A stretch of DNA of 64,000 nucleotides from Bacillota bacterium (GCA_023442465.1 JAEZZQ010000007.1:186001-250000); one strand, 5' to 3'. Shown: positions 8,726-18,444, counted from the first letter of the stretch. The notes: generated by a model from the sequence alone, not told the origin. Numbers and translations are program-made.

Positions 8726-10489
8726 TCAGCCGACATCCGGCTCATTTACCAGGGAAATTGTATTCCCTGTTATACCATCTGTTTCAAAAATTACAATCTC
8801 ATTCTTCCCCTTTTTTATAAGCGGCGCCGGTATGAAAAGCCGCTTTTGAGGTCCGATTTTCCAGAATCTTCCTAAATTAAATCCATTAATAAAGGCGACT
8901 CCTTTTCCCCATCCCGCAAAATCAAGAAAAGTATCTCCCGCTTCCTCTGCCGAGAAGATAAAGCGATAAAAGGCCGGAACGCCCTCTTCATAGCCCTTGG
9001 AAAAATCTATTCCATCCATATGATCGAGCGGCAGCTTATATTGCTTCCAATTATTATGTATATGTCCATTTATTTGTACGCATTGACTAATTCCCTTCCG
9101 CTGCATCTCCATTCTTGGTCCGAAGTTCACCCGTCCCATGTTCTCCACCAGAATATCCAGTGCCGCTCCTTTTTCGAAGGTCACCGAAACATCCCTTTCC
9201 TCCAAAAGTTCTCTGTCATACAAGATAGCAACCGGCTTTTCATCAACCAAAATATTGGCCCGGTCATTTGCTCCCCAAAGCCTGATTCTTTCCATATTTT
9301 CTTCTGTATCCAATGTAGAATGATATAAGATATAGCCGTAATTTTGTCCAAGCTTTTCCATGCACTCTGTACACGCGCTCACTATGGGACTGCTCAAATC
9401 ATCCAACACCGAAAGCAAGTTTACTTTATCTTGCACCATAAGTGTACCATAAGCTTTTCTCTCAATTTTACTGCTGAGTGTAATCTTGGGAATCTCTCTA
9501 TATTTCGAAATGACCTGCCGGTAACGGAGATACTTTTCCGTAATCTGACCATCCTCGGTAAGCAAGGCATCGTAGTCATAGGAAGTAACGTCAGGCGTCA
9601 GCCGGTCATAATAATTTGCCCCATTCATAAAGCCAAAATTAGTGCCCCCTTCGAACATATAAATATTTACATGTCCAAGCTCCAGCATTTTATCCAGATC
9701 TTTGGCACTTTCTTCCGGATCTCTCGTGATATGCCCTCCATTGCCCCAGTGATCGAACCAGCCTACCCAGAACTCTGTACACATTAACGGACCACCATCG
9801 GTATATCTTCGCAATACTTCAAATCGCTCTTCTGTCCTGGAACCAAAGTTCCCTGTGGGTAATATCCCTTCCATAGCCCCGGCGTTTAAATTCTCGGGAA
9901 AAGGTCCGTCAGAGGTTACCAAGGGCACCTTCACTCCTCCCTTTACCATGAGGTTCTTAATCGCTTCCATATATGCCTTATCATTGGCATAATAGCCATA
10001 TTCATTCTCAATTTGCATAAGGATAACCGGACCACCCTCCGTAATCTGCAGCGGAGTGATGAGCGGAAGGAGGACTTGGTAATACTCTTCCACATGCAGC
10101 AGAAAAGAGCCGCAGCTTGCCCGAAGTCTCATATCATCTTCTCTGAGCAGCCATGCCGGAAGTCCGCCGAACTCCCACTCCGCGCATATATATGGCGATG
10201 GCCGGAGTATTACATACAGCTCCAGCTCTTCCGCTATTTTTACAAATTTTTGTATATCCCACATCCCTTCAAAATGGAATTCTCCTTTTTCGGGTTCATG
10301 GACATTCCATGGGATATAGGTTTCTACCGTATTACATCCCATAGCTTTCAGTTTTTCTAACCGGTCCTTCCAATACTCAGGAACAATTCGAAAATAGTGG
10401 ATTGCTCCTGAAATAATCTGAAATGGCTTACCGTCTAAATAGAAGTTTTCTCTAATTTCAAATTTTTTAAGTTTTTCAAATTGCCCCAT
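8726..10489 (-). CDS. GH35 beta-galactosidase
   Basis: A 587-aa cytoplasmic beta-galactosidase. The TIM barrel starts with FQIISGAIHYFRI and continues through NTVETYIPWNVHEPEKGEF. The acid/base Glu is in MQIENEYG (about residue 160) and the nucleophile Glu in CTEFWVGWFD (about residue 239). C-terminal jelly-roll domains end with GKGVAFINGFNLGRFW, typical of bacterial GH35 enzymes of this size. No secretion signal, so it acts on imported beta-galactosides, plausibly galactan or arabinogalactan oligomers given GH51, GH43 and GH2 nearby. A repeat element and a terminator separate it from the binding-protein gene upstream. Confidence 0.93.
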   Translation of the reverse strand: MGQFEKLKKFEIRENFYLDGKPFQIISGAIHYFRIVPEYWKDRLEKLKAMGCNTVETYIPWNVHEPEKGEFHFEGMWDIQKFVKIAEELELYVILRPSPYICAEWEFGGLPAWLLREDDMRLRASCGSFLLHVEEYYQVLLPLITPLQITEGGPVILMQIENEYGYYANDKAYMEAIKNLMVKGGVKVPLVTSDGPFPENLNAGAMEGILPTGNFGSRTEERFEVLRRYTDGGPLMCTEFWVGWFDHWGNGGHITRDPEESAKDLDKMLELGHVNIYMFEGGTNFGFMNGANYYDRLTPDVTSYDYDALLTEDGQITEKYLRYRQVISKYREIPKITLSSKIERKAYGTLMVQDKVNLLSVLDDLSSPIVSACTECMEKLGQNYGYILYHSTLDTEENMERIRLWGANDRANILVDEKPVAILYDRELLEERDVSVTFEKGAALDILVENMGRVNFGPRMEMQRKGISQCVQINGHIHNNWKQYKLPLDHMDGIDFSKGYEEGVPAFYRFIFSAEEAGDTFLDFAGWGKGVAFINGFNLGRFWKIGPQKRLFIPAPLIKKGKNEIVIFETDGITGNTISLVNEPDVG

Positions 10490-10527
10490 TGCTGATATTC
10501 TCCTCTTTTTGTCTTTTTGGATTCATA

Positions 10528-10636
10528 GAACAAAAGTGTGTTTCACGCACTCTCGCGACCACGTTCTTTGATAGCACAGCTTTTGTTCCGCGCGCGTACT
10601 TTTATGTAATAGGAGCTCTTTCCTATTATATAAAAA
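10528..10636 (+). repeat. Intergenic repeat family, copy A
   Basis: The element opens with a 61-bp inverted-repeat module (GAACAAAAGTGTG at 10528 to CACAGCTTTTGTTC ending at 10588), then CGCGCGCGTA and a small hairpin around ATGTAATAGG/CCTATTATAT. It ends exactly at the A-tract of the terminator at 10637. Copy B at 40367 has the same 61-bp module and the same arrangement. It also covers the leader region of the GH35 gene. Confidence 0.75.
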
Positions 10637-10661
10637 TGCTGCTGCCTCTCAGGCAGCAGCA
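10631..10661 (-). terminator. Rho-independent terminator after the LplA-type binding protein
   Basis: Perfect 11-bp stem TGCTGCTGCCT/AGGCAGCAGCA with a 3-nt loop. On the minus strand it is followed by TTTTTA. It ends transcription from the transporter operon before the GH35 gene. Confidence 0.92.
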
Positions 10662-10697
10662 CTCCTTTTACGCACTACAATCAATATATTATTTTTA

Positions 10698-12350
10698 CTA
10701 TTTATAAAGCTCATCAAACTGTCTTTGCAGTTCCGCCGTAACATCATTAATACCTGCCGCTTCTAAAGCTGCCTGATATTCAGCAACAATTTCCTCTGCT
10801 GTTCCTTTGTATTTACCAAAAGAAATCTGCTTCATATAGTTCGTATGAATTTCATTAATATTATTAATCTGAGACTGAATCATATCTACATCTGCTACAA
10901 ACTGTCCATATGGATATTCAATCTTTACTGAATCATAATGATCATATAATTTATCAATTTCACTCCAGTTTCTCGTAGCATCTCTGATTTCCAGATTGTC
11001 GTTACGTCCCCACCAGTAATTGGTTGTTCCGTTGATATTATCGGTATCCTGATTGTATCCTTCAGGGAGAATACGAAGTCCGCTTTCATCCATATCCCAT
11101 GAAACACCCTGAACTCCGTAACAGAGAAGCTTATAGCAATCAGGATCATTTCTCAGCAAGTCATAGACCATAAGCGCTCTCTCAGGATTATTGCTGCCTG
11201 CGGAAACTGCCATGGCGCCGTGAGTAATGGATAATGCTACTACATTCTCGCGTTCCTCGCCAAAGTAGAAAAAGCCTGATGCTGCATCCGGATCATCCGC
11301 ATAAATAGTATTTGCCGGAGTATGGCTTACTAAATCTGTCCAAGTCTGAGTATGATGCTGCTCTGCTGCAACACGTCCGATTCTGTAATCATCACGGTTA
11401 GTGGATGCGGTATTATTTAATACATCTGTCTTCCATACGCCGATCTGATCCCATTCTTTCATCATCTTCGCGTACTCAACCAATAAATCTGTCTCTGTTA
11501 CATAAGGAGAGTATATGGTATAGAGGTCATCCTTTGTTCCTCCCCACATAGCACCGGAATTCAGTCCGTCAATCGACACATAATCCGTATTGGACAGGAT
11601 ATAACCGCTTGCCAATTGTCCATAATGTGTGCCGTCAGAGTCCCAGGGAATGATATCCGGATATGCCTGTTTTACATAACGGAAATATTCTGTCAAATCA
11701 GCCCAGCTATGTACACCGTCTTCAAGTCCGGCTTCCTTTGCATAATCCAAACGATAAATAAATCCGTGATTAACCCACTGAGCGTAATTATCTTCCGGCA
11801 TCAAATAAATTTCACCATTGTATTTGCACAAATCCCAGTTCGAAGCGGGTACGCTTTCCCAAGTCTGCGGAGCATATGTTTTTAACATATCTTCAGATAA
11901 TTCAAGGAACGCTCCGTTTTTGGCATTCGGCCATGCATCCAGCCAGTCGGAAGCCGTACCGACCAAGTCTACCGTACCGTCCATAGATGCCAGCGTCAAA
12001 TTATAATTAGAAAGATAATCTGTCCATGGGATAAAGTAGATCTGCAGTTCTGCATTCACCTTCTCTGTCAATATCTTATTGAGTTCCACCATCATCTCAT
12101 CATATTTTTCCTTAGTACCGGTGGGAATCTCGCCTGTCGTCATGTAAGTAATTACTACATGTTCTGATGTGTCGATATCCGCAGCAGCCGTTTCCCCTTC
12201 TGTGCTTTCTTTCGTGCTTTCTTCTGCACTTTCTGAAGAACTGCTTGACGGATTTGAGGCTGTACTGCTGGAAGCAGAAGAGTTTCCACAACCCACAAGG
12301 CCGGTAACCATTGTAGCTGCAAGTAATAATGCAACAAGTTTCTTTTTCAT
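10698..12350 (-). CDS. ABC transporter sugar-binding lipoprotein (LplA/YtcQ-type)
   Basis: A 550-aa lipoprotein; the ATG at 12350 has GGAGG 8 nt upstream. Signal peptide MKKKLVALLLAATMVTGLVG ends at lipobox Cys (GCG), followed by a Ser/Glu-rich linker. The body has the solute-binding 1 fold, and the C-terminus (about 490-550, GINDVTAELQRQFDELY) matches the DUF3502 tail of LplA/YtcQ proteins. It delivers a glycan to the two permeases encoded upstream in the same operon. The ATPase is not in the window; such CUT1 transporters commonly share an MsmK-like ATPase. With GH35, GH43, GH51 and GH2 nearby, a galactose/arabinose-containing oligosaccharide is the likely ligand. Confidence 0.9.
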   Translation of the reverse strand: MKKKLVALLLAATMVTGLVGCGNSSASSSTASNPSSSSSESAEESTKESTEGETAAADIDTSEHVVITYMTTGEIPTGTKEKYDEMMVELNKILTEKVNAELQIYFIPWTDYLSNYNLTLASMDGTVDLVGTASDWLDAWPNAKNGAFLELSEDMLKTYAPQTWESVPASNWDLCKYNGEIYLMPEDNYAQWVNHGFIYRLDYAKEAGLEDGVHSWADLTEYFRYVKQAYPDIIPWDSDGTHYGQLASGYILSNTDYVSIDGLNSGAMWGGTKDDLYTIYSPYVTETDLLVEYAKMMKEWDQIGVWKTDVLNNTASTNRDDYRIGRVAAEQHHTQTWTDLVSHTPANTIYADDPDAASGFFYFGEERENVVALSITHGAMAVSAGSNNPERALMVYDLLRNDPDCYKLLCYGVQGVSWDMDESGLRILPEGYNQDTDNINGTTNYWWGRNDNLEIRDATRNWSEIDKLYDHYDSVKIEYPYGQFVADVDMIQSQINNINEIHTNYMKQISFGKYKGTAEEIVAEYQAALEAAGINDVTAELQRQFDELYK

Positions 12351-12484
12351 GTTCTTTCCTCCTTTTTTTGGGAATGCAATCGCATCATCTATATTGTCTC
12401 TGGTCAACCAGAGCGACAATCTGTTAAGTACTATTCAGCCTTCGGCTCCCTGTCTATGTAACTCTATTCATAGTCTTTCATGCT

Positions 12485-13408
12485 CTAGCCCTTTACAGCT
12501 CCAACCGTAATACCGCTGATAAAGTACTTCTGAACAAAAGGATATAATAATATGATCGGTCCGGTCGCCAGTACTGCATTGGCCATCTTAACACTTTCCT
12601 GCGGGATATCTGCCAGATTAATAAACTGTCCCGCTACTGAATTTTTCAGTGCATCTGTTTTGTTCACAATCTCATATAAAGTATATTGAAGCGGCTTCAC
12701 TGCAACCTTAGAACTGAGAAACAAAGAGGACTGATACCATTCATTCCAATACCCCAATGCAAGGAACAATCCAATTGTCGCTAATGCAGGTTTTAACATA
12801 GGTAAGATCAATGCTGTGAAAATCTTAATATCTCCCGCACCGTCAATTTTGCCCGACTCCGTAATTTCATGCGGAATTGCTTTCACGAAGTTCTTCATTA
12901 AAATGATCAGCCAGGGACTCATCAAAAGCGGCAGTAAAACTGCCAGATAGCTGTCTTTTAATTTATAAGTCTGTGTCATCAGCAGATAATAAGGCGCAAG
13001 TCCTGCCGAAAACAAGCTGGTGAAGTAAATATAAAAGGAGATTGCATTCCTAAACGGAAAATCCTTTCTTTGCAGCGCATAGCCTGTCATTGAAATAATA
13101 AATAACCCGATTCCGGTACCAAACACCGTTATCAGAATGGTCAATATGTAAGATTTCCAAATACCGCCGCTTTTGGTAACCATAGCGTACGCTTCCAAGC
13201 TAATTGCCTTAGGAATGATCTGTACGCCTTCTGCACGAATCACTGCTTCGCTGGTGAAGGATGTGCTTATAATAATGATAAATGGAATAATACAGCATAA
13301 AGCATAAAAGCTAATGAACACATACCCGAATCCTCTAATCGCCATGTCTGACTTACCAAGCTTCACTTTAGCGCCCGAGTCTATCAAATCTATATCTTGT
13401 TTTGCCAT
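12485..13408 (-). CDS. ABC sugar permease (LplC/YtcP-type)
   Basis: A 307-aa inner-membrane permease with six predicted helices. The cytoplasmic EAA loop reads EITESGKIDGAGDIKIFTAL and contacts the ATPase. The C-terminus KYFISGITVGAVKG is typical of the LplC/YtcP branch of CUT1 permeases. It is the partner of the permease encoded just upstream (20-nt gap) and of the DUF3502-type binding protein 134 nt downstream. GGAGG 8 nt before the ATG. Confidence 0.92.
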   Translation of the reverse strand: MAKQDIDLIDSGAKVKLGKSDMAIRGFGYVFISFYALCCIIPFIIIISTSFTSEAVIRAEGVQIIPKAISLEAYAMVTKSGGIWKSYILTILITVFGTGIGLFIISMTGYALQRKDFPFRNAISFYIYFTSLFSAGLAPYYLLMTQTYKLKDSYLAVLLPLLMSPWLIILMKNFVKAIPHEITESGKIDGAGDIKIFTALILPMLKPALATIGLFLALGYWNEWYQSSLFLSSKVAVKPLQYTLYEIVNKTDALKNSVAGQFINLADIPQESVKMANAVLATGPIILLYPFVQKYFISGITVGAVKG

Positions 13409-13427
13409 AATGTGCCTCCGTTTCCGC

Positions 13428-14399
13428 TTAGAACAAGGAATAATCCGGTTCTACCTTTCTTACAATCCAGTTGACTGTCACAACAATGATAAATCCGATG
13501 ATCGACTGATACAGCCCGACTGCAGAAGCCGTAGAAAAGTTGAAATCTGTCATAGTTGCACGATATACATAAGTTTCTATAATATCGGTAGTGCTATACA
13601 GCAATGGATTGGTACCTACCACATTGTAGAATAGGCCGAAGTTACCTTTTACAATACCGCCAAGCGCAAACAGCAGCAAAATTACAATTGTCGGTTTCAG
13701 GTTTGGCAAAATAATATACCGGATTTTCTGAAAACCATTCGCTCCATCTACCTTCGCCGCCTCAATCATCTCCGAATCAATACCCATAATAGCCGCAAAA
13801 TAAACGACTGAGTTATAGCCCGTCTGCTGCCATAAATAAATCAGGATCAATAACGGAGGCCACGAGCCCGGCTCGGCATAAGGCTGCCACTTCTCTAATC
13901 CCATACTGCTAAGGATTCCATTTGCAAAGCCGGTGTCATAATTCAATAAGTTAAATACTAAAATACCGATTAATACCTGCGAAATGAAATACGGGAGGAA
14001 CATAATCGTCTGCGAAATCTTCTTAAACAATCTGCCTCTCATTTCATTCAATAAAATTGCCACAAATACTGCCAAGGTATTACCCATTAAAATAAATGCC
14101 AAATTATAAAGGACCGTATTCTTTGTCAGGTCAAACAGCTTCCCTGACGTAGCCAAAAATTCAAAATTCCGAAGTCCTATGAAAGCGCTTCCGAAAATAC
14201 CGTCCCTGTAGTTGTACTTTACAAATGCTACCCATATGCCGGGCATTGGCATGTAACTAAAAAAGAAAAAGAATAATACTGCCGGCAAGCACATAAGAAG
14301 CAAGACCTTTGACTTCTTTACTTTTTTCCAGAAAGATATTTTAGGAGCGGGTATCTTGGTTACCGGCGCATCCTTTCCCGCATTTAATGCTTTATCCAT
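13428..14399 (-). CDS. ABC sugar permease (LplB/YteP-type)
   Basis: A 323-aa permease with six predicted helices and EAA loop EMIEAAKVDGANGFQKIRYI. The N-terminus begins MDKALNAGKDAPVT and leads into the first helix after KVLLLMCLPAVLFFFF, as in LplB/YteP. The ATG at 14399 follows GGAGGAGAAA; the frame is open to 14444 without a better site. First gene of the permease-permease-binding-protein operon. It is driven by the promoter at 14500-14529, flanked by two LacI-type operators. Confidence 0.92.
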   Translation of the reverse strand: MDKALNAGKDAPVTKIPAPKISFWKKVKKSKVLLLMCLPAVLFFFFFSYMPMPGIWVAFVKYNYRDGIFGSAFIGLRNFEFLATSGKLFDLTKNTVLYNLAFILMGNTLAVFVAILLNEMRGRLFKKISQTIMFLPYFISQVLIGILVFNLLNYDTGFANGILSSMGLEKWQPYAEPGSWPPLLILIYLWQQTGYNSVVYFAAIMGIDSEMIEAAKVDGANGFQKIRYIILPNLKPTIVILLLFALGGIVKGNFGLFYNVVGTNPLLYSTTDIIETYVYRATMTDFNFSTASAVGLYQSIIGFIIVVTVNWIVRKVEPDYSLF

Positions 14400-14466
14400 T
14401 TTCTCCTCCCATACGACCATTTCAGCCCCCTGCTCACTGCGCACTTTTGTTGGTCATTTTCACTAC

Positions 14467-14482
14467 CCGAAATCGGTTTCAT
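14467..14482. promoter_or_regulatory. LacI-type operator downstream of the transporter promoter
   Basis: CCGAAATCGGTTTCAT matches the TTGnAAnCGnTTnCAA pattern of two other sites. It lies about 18 nt after the -10 box, in the transcribed leader, where a bound repressor would block elongation. The pattern also fits a CcpA cre site. Confidence 0.65.
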
Positions 14483-14499
14483 GTTTTATTTATGTTCAT

Positions 14500-14529
14500 A
14501 TTTTACTATTATCCGCACAGTTCTGTCAA
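14500..14529 (-). promoter_or_regulatory. Promoter of the LplB-LplC-LplA operon
   Basis: On the minus strand, TTGACA (14529-14524), an 18-nt spacer and TAAAAT (14505-14500). One operator lies upstream of the -35 box and one lies downstream of the -10 box. Their centres are 71 bp apart, a spacing that would allow a repression loop. Confidence 0.75.
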
Positions 14530-14537
14530 TGCTTTTC

Positions 14538-14553
14538 TTGCAATCGGTTTCAA
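14538..14553. promoter_or_regulatory. LacI-type operator upstream of the transporter promoter
   Basis: TTGCAATCGGTTTCAA is identical over 16 bp to the operator at 18254 upstream of the GH2 gene. It is a CG-centred imperfect palindrome typical of the LacI/GalR family. Its edge is 9 nt from the -35 box. Confidence 0.75.
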
Positions 14554-14610
14554 TATGTCATTATCCATAAGTTTTTCGCTTATATTTTGTTTAATTTTTA
14601 TGCGAACATA

Positions 14611-14647
14611 AAAAAGCAGTTATTTTTTTATCAAATAACTGCTTTTT
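14611..14647 (-). terminator. Rho-independent terminator after lacI-family gene
   Basis: Stem of about 13-15 bp, AAAAAGCAGTTATTT pairing with AAATAACTGCTTTTT, loop TTTTATC. T-tracts flank both sides, so it can act in either direction. It separates the regulator from the transporter promoter. Confidence 0.9.
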
Positions 14648-14700
14648 ATTGCTTATTTTATTCATTTTTAGATTTTTTTGTGAAACCGGAGTCAATTTTG

Positions 14701-15762
14701 TTATTCTACTATTTCCGGCACCTTTCCACTGCTCCCCCGAACAATCAGGGTCGGAGTTATAAGCTGAAGCTTAGGATTTTTTTCTCCTTCTATGGACGCA
14801 ACAGCCGTTTCAATTAATTGTTCTCCAAAGCTTTCGTAATTATAATCAATTGTTGTAAGCTTCGGACTGACCAGTTCGGAAACATAAGTATTATCATAAC
14901 TTACCACGGAAATGTCCTGCGGAATACGTAAGCCATGCTCCTGAATACTTCGGACAATACCCACTGCTGCAAAATCATTGATTGCTATTACCGCTGTCGG
15001 CCTTATGCCCTGATCGAACATCTTATTCATACGGGCATATCCGGTTTCATAATCATATCCGCCATCCTCTACCGTCAGCTCTTCTTTAAAAGCTATTTTA
15101 TACCTGCTTAGATTCTGCTTATATCTCTGAAACTTTTCAAAGGTAGAAAGAACATTCATCCGGCCTCCGATCAATGCTATCTCCCTATGTCCCAATTCTA
15201 TCAAATGCTCCATTAGAAGGTCTACACACTTCATGGCATCAATTCTAACCTGATAGCACTGAGTCCCATCCAGCTTCCCGGTCACTACCATGGGAATATT
15301 ATTCATTAGCTTATTAACCTTTTCTACATATGATGCGTCAGATACGAGGTCATCCACTCGTCCGCCCATCTGGATAACTACATCGACTCTCTGTTCCTGC
15401 AATTTCTCCAGCAGCTTTTCCTCTTGCATCCGCTCACCCAGCGCATTGCAAAGCATAACCGTATACCCCGCCTTTTGCGCGGCGACCTCACAGGCTACAA
15501 ATACATCCGCATAAAAAGGGTTCCTTATGTCTGCTGTAATAATTCCTATTACTTTACTTCTTGTATCGGAGAGTCCCCTTGCCATAGCATTTGGTTTAAA
15601 ATCATACTTCTCAATTAATTCCAATACCCGCTGCTTTTTTTCATTGCGGACATGAGCGTTGTTGGTAAGCACCCGGGACACTGTTGACGCAGATACTCCC
15701 GCTTCTTTTGCTATATCATAAATGGTAATTACCTTATTCTCACCACTTCTATATGCATCCAT
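14701..15762 (-). CDS. LacI/GalR-family transcriptional repressor
   Basis: A 353-aa regulator. The N-terminal HTH (about residues 11-32: TIYDIAKEAGVSASTVSRVL) is followed by the hinge helix and a periplasmic-binding-type ligand domain (KVIGIITADIRNPFYADV, DGTQCYQVRIDAMKCVDLL, GHREIALIGG). It likely represses the sugar locus and is released by a galactose- or arabinose-type inducer. Three matching operators flank the promoters of the transporter operon and of the GH2-lacI unit, so autoregulation is likely. AGGAGAA about 10 nt before the ATG. Located 45 nt after GH2. Confidence 0.93.
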   Translation of the reverse strand: MDAYRSGENKVITIYDIAKEAGVSASTVSRVLTNNAHVRNEKKQRVLELIEKYDFKPNAMARGLSDTRSKVIGIITADIRNPFYADVFVACEVAAQKAGYTVMLCNALGERMQEEKLLEKLQEQRVDVVIQMGGRVDDLVSDASYVEKVNKLMNNIPMVVTGKLDGTQCYQVRIDAMKCVDLLMEHLIELGHREIALIGGRMNVLSTFEKFQRYKQNLSRYKIAFKEELTVEDGGYDYETGYARMNKMFDQGIRPTAVIAINDFAAVGIVRSIQEHGLRIPQDISVVSYDNTYVSELVSPKLTTIDYNYESFGEQLIETAVASIEGEKNPKLQLITPTLIVRGSSGKVPEIVE

Positions 15763-15807
15763 TTGTCTTTTCTCCTAGTAATTGTTTACTCTGTTTAAAA
15801 ACTACCA

Positions 15808-18210
15808 TTATTCTATCATATAGACTTCCTTGTCGTCCAATCCTTCAACAGTTACTTCAATTGTGATCCTGCCGGGTGCACCTCTTCTAATGTATGCCAG
15901 CAGTCTGCCATTCCTGGTAGCTCTCTCGGGCAATGCATATGAGGTATTATCACTCAGGTCTCCATTCTCCATGCCTGCCAGAATTCCGGCTCCTTCTACC
16001 CTTATCCCTATCAGCCGGTCATCTGCTGTTACAAGCCTGCTTTCCTTATCCAGAAGGCGAATCTCCATTTGATATAGGTAGCCGGAACCTTTCGATACCT
16101 CTTCAAAGCTTTGCCCGCTCAGTATATCATCTTCTTTCCATAAGCCTGCCCGCGCGCTTACCGTATTACCAGCGGTACATAGAGACGCTGTTTTTACCTT
16201 TTGCCCTTCTTCGTTATATCCTTCCGCCTCCAGCAATCCCATTTCAAAAGGAATGATAAACTGATATGCTCCATCGGCATTGTATTCTTTTGCACTGCCG
16301 ACTTCTTTCCCATTAAGCAAAAGCCTGACCTCGCTCAGGTTAGAATAACACATTACCAATACATTCTGCCCATTCTTATAATTCCATCTCTGATTGTATG
16401 GAATCCACTCTGCATTACGGTCTGCCGCCGTGTCTTCAATTCCGGTAACAAGTTCTATGACCGCTTCCGTATCCCATAATGCCTTTCTGCGTAAAAATCG
16501 CGATTTCTCGAATCCAGCCATATCCAAAAGCCCGGCCGCAGACCCGTGGACAGGCCAGCCATGCGCTTCACCGAGATAATCGATTCCGGTCCAAAGGAAT
16601 TGGCCACTGATATAAGGTTTATCCACTACGGCTCTCCATGCCTCATAGCTATGGCCATTTTCACTCCCCAAAAAAGGCTTGTCGGGGAATTCTTTGTGGT
16701 CCTGCTCATAGAACTGTTCTTTATAGTTATAGCCTACCACATCCAAAGCTTCCAGAATCCCCAGCTTAGCCGAGAGTTCCGGAAATGCCAAAGCCATTGT
16801 CACCGGTCTTGTGGAATCTTCCTGTTTCACAATTTCCGCCAGGCGCTTTGCCAAAGTTACCAATCGTAAGGCATTCGGCTTGCAGGAATCATATATTCTC
16901 TCTGCGGCAGGTTTATCGGCATCATTATTTCCCGTCATAGTTTCAAACATCGGATGGCAATAAGGATCATTCGGATAATCAATTTCATTTCCAATGCTCC
17001 ACAGAATAACGCAGGGATGATTCCTTGCCCTTCTCACCATGGCACGCAGATCTGCTTCATGCCATTCATGGAAATCCTCAAAATACCCCTGATGCCTGGG
17101 AGGATATACATTATGACCTGTAGACCATTTATTCTTGGCATTTTCCCACTCATCGAAAGCTTCATCCATTACAAGAAATCCCATGGCATCACATAGCTCA
17201 TACAGTTCCGGCATATGCGGATTATGGCTGCAACGAATCGCATTGCATCCACACTCTTTTAACTTGCTTAACCTTCTCTGCCAAACCTGCGCAGTTACTG
17301 CAGCACCTAAACAGCCTGCATCATGGTGTATGCAGACACCTTTGATCGTTACTGCATTTCCATTCAGGAAGAAACCCTTGTCGGGAGAAAAGTAAATACT
17401 CCTGATTCCAACCTTCTCTTCCCCTGCCAAGTAGCGGTTCCCATCATTGACCGTATAAAATGTCTTCATTCGATAAAGATTAGGACTATCTATCGACCAG
17501 AGCCTCGGCTGATCGATAACTCCCTTCAATCGTATCTGCGAAGATTGCCCGGCTTTTATTTCACAAGACTCTGTCAGCTTTTTTATAAAGGTTCCTTCCT
17601 CCGTACAAAAGTCAACTTCTACAGCAACCTTCACACATGCGTCCGTATCATTATAAATTTCCTGATATACATCGATTTCAGCACTATCCTCATCGCATTT
17701 GCCCGTTTCAAATATAATACCATATTCTGAAGGATACACCAACTCTTCTATGATAAGTGTTACCTTTCTTGTAATTCCACTCCCGGTAAACCATCTGGAA
17801 TCCGCTAAATCTGTATGTGTTACTTTAACGCAAATAACATTATCCGCTCCATAATTAATAAAATCAGTTAATTTATGAGAAAAGGTCACATAGCCATTAG
17901 GACGTTTCCCTAAATAATAGCTATTGCACCAAATCTGGCTATTTTTATAAATACCGTCAAAAACTACCCGGACATTTTTTCCTTCATATTCCTCAGGCAT
18001 ATGAAAATGCAGCCGATACCAGCCAATTCCGCCTGACAGGTAGCCCGTACCGCTGGAATACTCCTGTGAAAAGGGCTGTGTTACTGACCAGTCATGAGGA
18101 ATAGAAATATTTTGCCATTCTTTATCATCAAAGCCGGCGTACCAGGCATTTTCACATTCACCTAAATAAAATTTCCAATTCTCATTTAAGGTGATTTTTG
18201 TTGTATTCAT
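15808..18210 (-). CDS. GH2 beta-galactosidase-type glycosidase
   Basis: An 800-aa enzyme with GH2 layout: sugar-binding jelly roll (about 20-160), immunoglobulin-like domain, TIM barrel, C-terminal Ig-like domains. The barrel carries IRCSHNPHMPELYELCDAMG, acid/base Glu in WSIGNEIDYP (about residue 407) and nucleophile Glu in GSENGHSYEAW (about residue 514). It is closer to intracellular beta-galactosidase/glucuronidase-like GH2 proteins than to LacZ, so galactosidase is the most likely but not the only option. The ATG at 18210 was chosen for GGGAGG 8 nt upstream. The promoter has an operator just after its -10 box. Confidence 0.88.
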   Translation of the reverse strand: MNTTKITLNENWKFYLGECENAWYAGFDDKEWQNISIPHDWSVTQPFSQEYSSGTGYLSGGIGWYRLHFHMPEEYEGKNVRVVFDGIYKNSQIWCNSYYLGKRPNGYVTFSHKLTDFINYGADNVICVKVTHTDLADSRWFTGSGITRKVTLIIEELVYPSEYGIIFETGKCDEDSAEIDVYQEIYNDTDACVKVAVEVDFCTEEGTFIKKLTESCEIKAGQSSQIRLKGVIDQPRLWSIDSPNLYRMKTFYTVNDGNRYLAGEEKVGIRSIYFSPDKGFFLNGNAVTIKGVCIHHDAGCLGAAVTAQVWQRRLSKLKECGCNAIRCSHNPHMPELYELCDAMGFLVMDEAFDEWENAKNKWSTGHNVYPPRHQGYFEDFHEWHEADLRAMVRRARNHPCVILWSIGNEIDYPNDPYCHPMFETMTGNNDADKPAAERIYDSCKPNALRLVTLAKRLAEIVKQEDSTRPVTMALAFPELSAKLGILEALDVVGYNYKEQFYEQDHKEFPDKPFLGSENGHSYEAWRAVVDKPYISGQFLWTGIDYLGEAHGWPVHGSAAGLLDMAGFEKSRFLRRKALWDTEAVIELVTGIEDTAADRNAEWIPYNQRWNYKNGQNVLVMCYSNLSEVRLLLNGKEVGSAKEYNADGAYQFIIPFEMGLLEAEGYNEEGQKVKTASLCTAGNTVSARAGLWKEDDILSGQSFEEVSKGSGYLYQMEIRLLDKESRLVTADDRLIGIRVEGAGILAGMENGDLSDNTSYALPERATRNGRLLAYIRRGAPGRITIEVTVEGLDDKEVYMIE

Positions 18211-18253
18211 TGACATATCCTCCCTTTGTATAAGTACTTTCCCACTCCTTGTT

Positions 18254-18302
18254 TTGCAATCGGTTTCAAATATATTATCCAAGATTTTTTTTAAAAAGTC
18301 AA
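18254..18302 (-). promoter_or_regulatory. GH2-lacI promoter with overlapping LacI-type operator
   Basis: On the minus strand, TTGACT (18302-18297), a 17-nt spacer and GATAAT (18279-18274). The operator TTGCAATCGGTTTCAA on the plus strand (18254-18269) starts 5 nt downstream of the -10 box and so covers the transcription start. The IS element inserted about 50 bp upstream leaves this promoter intact. Confidence 0.78.
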
Positions 18303-18444
18303 TCCTTACAACAAAGCTCTCATGGAATCGTTTTATGAGACCATAAAAAGAGCAATGTCATTTAGTTAGGCTTACAAGAGCATTTTCATTGTTGGCGAAG
18401 ATGCTCTTGTGATTGATTCAAAAGTTTAAAATTATTACAGCATT

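Noticed and set aside
14175..14190. cre-like TGAAAGCGCTTCCG
   Set aside because: It lies inside a permease gene, misses the last consensus base, and can be explained by coding constraints; a similar stretch at 58708 also comes from coding sequence.
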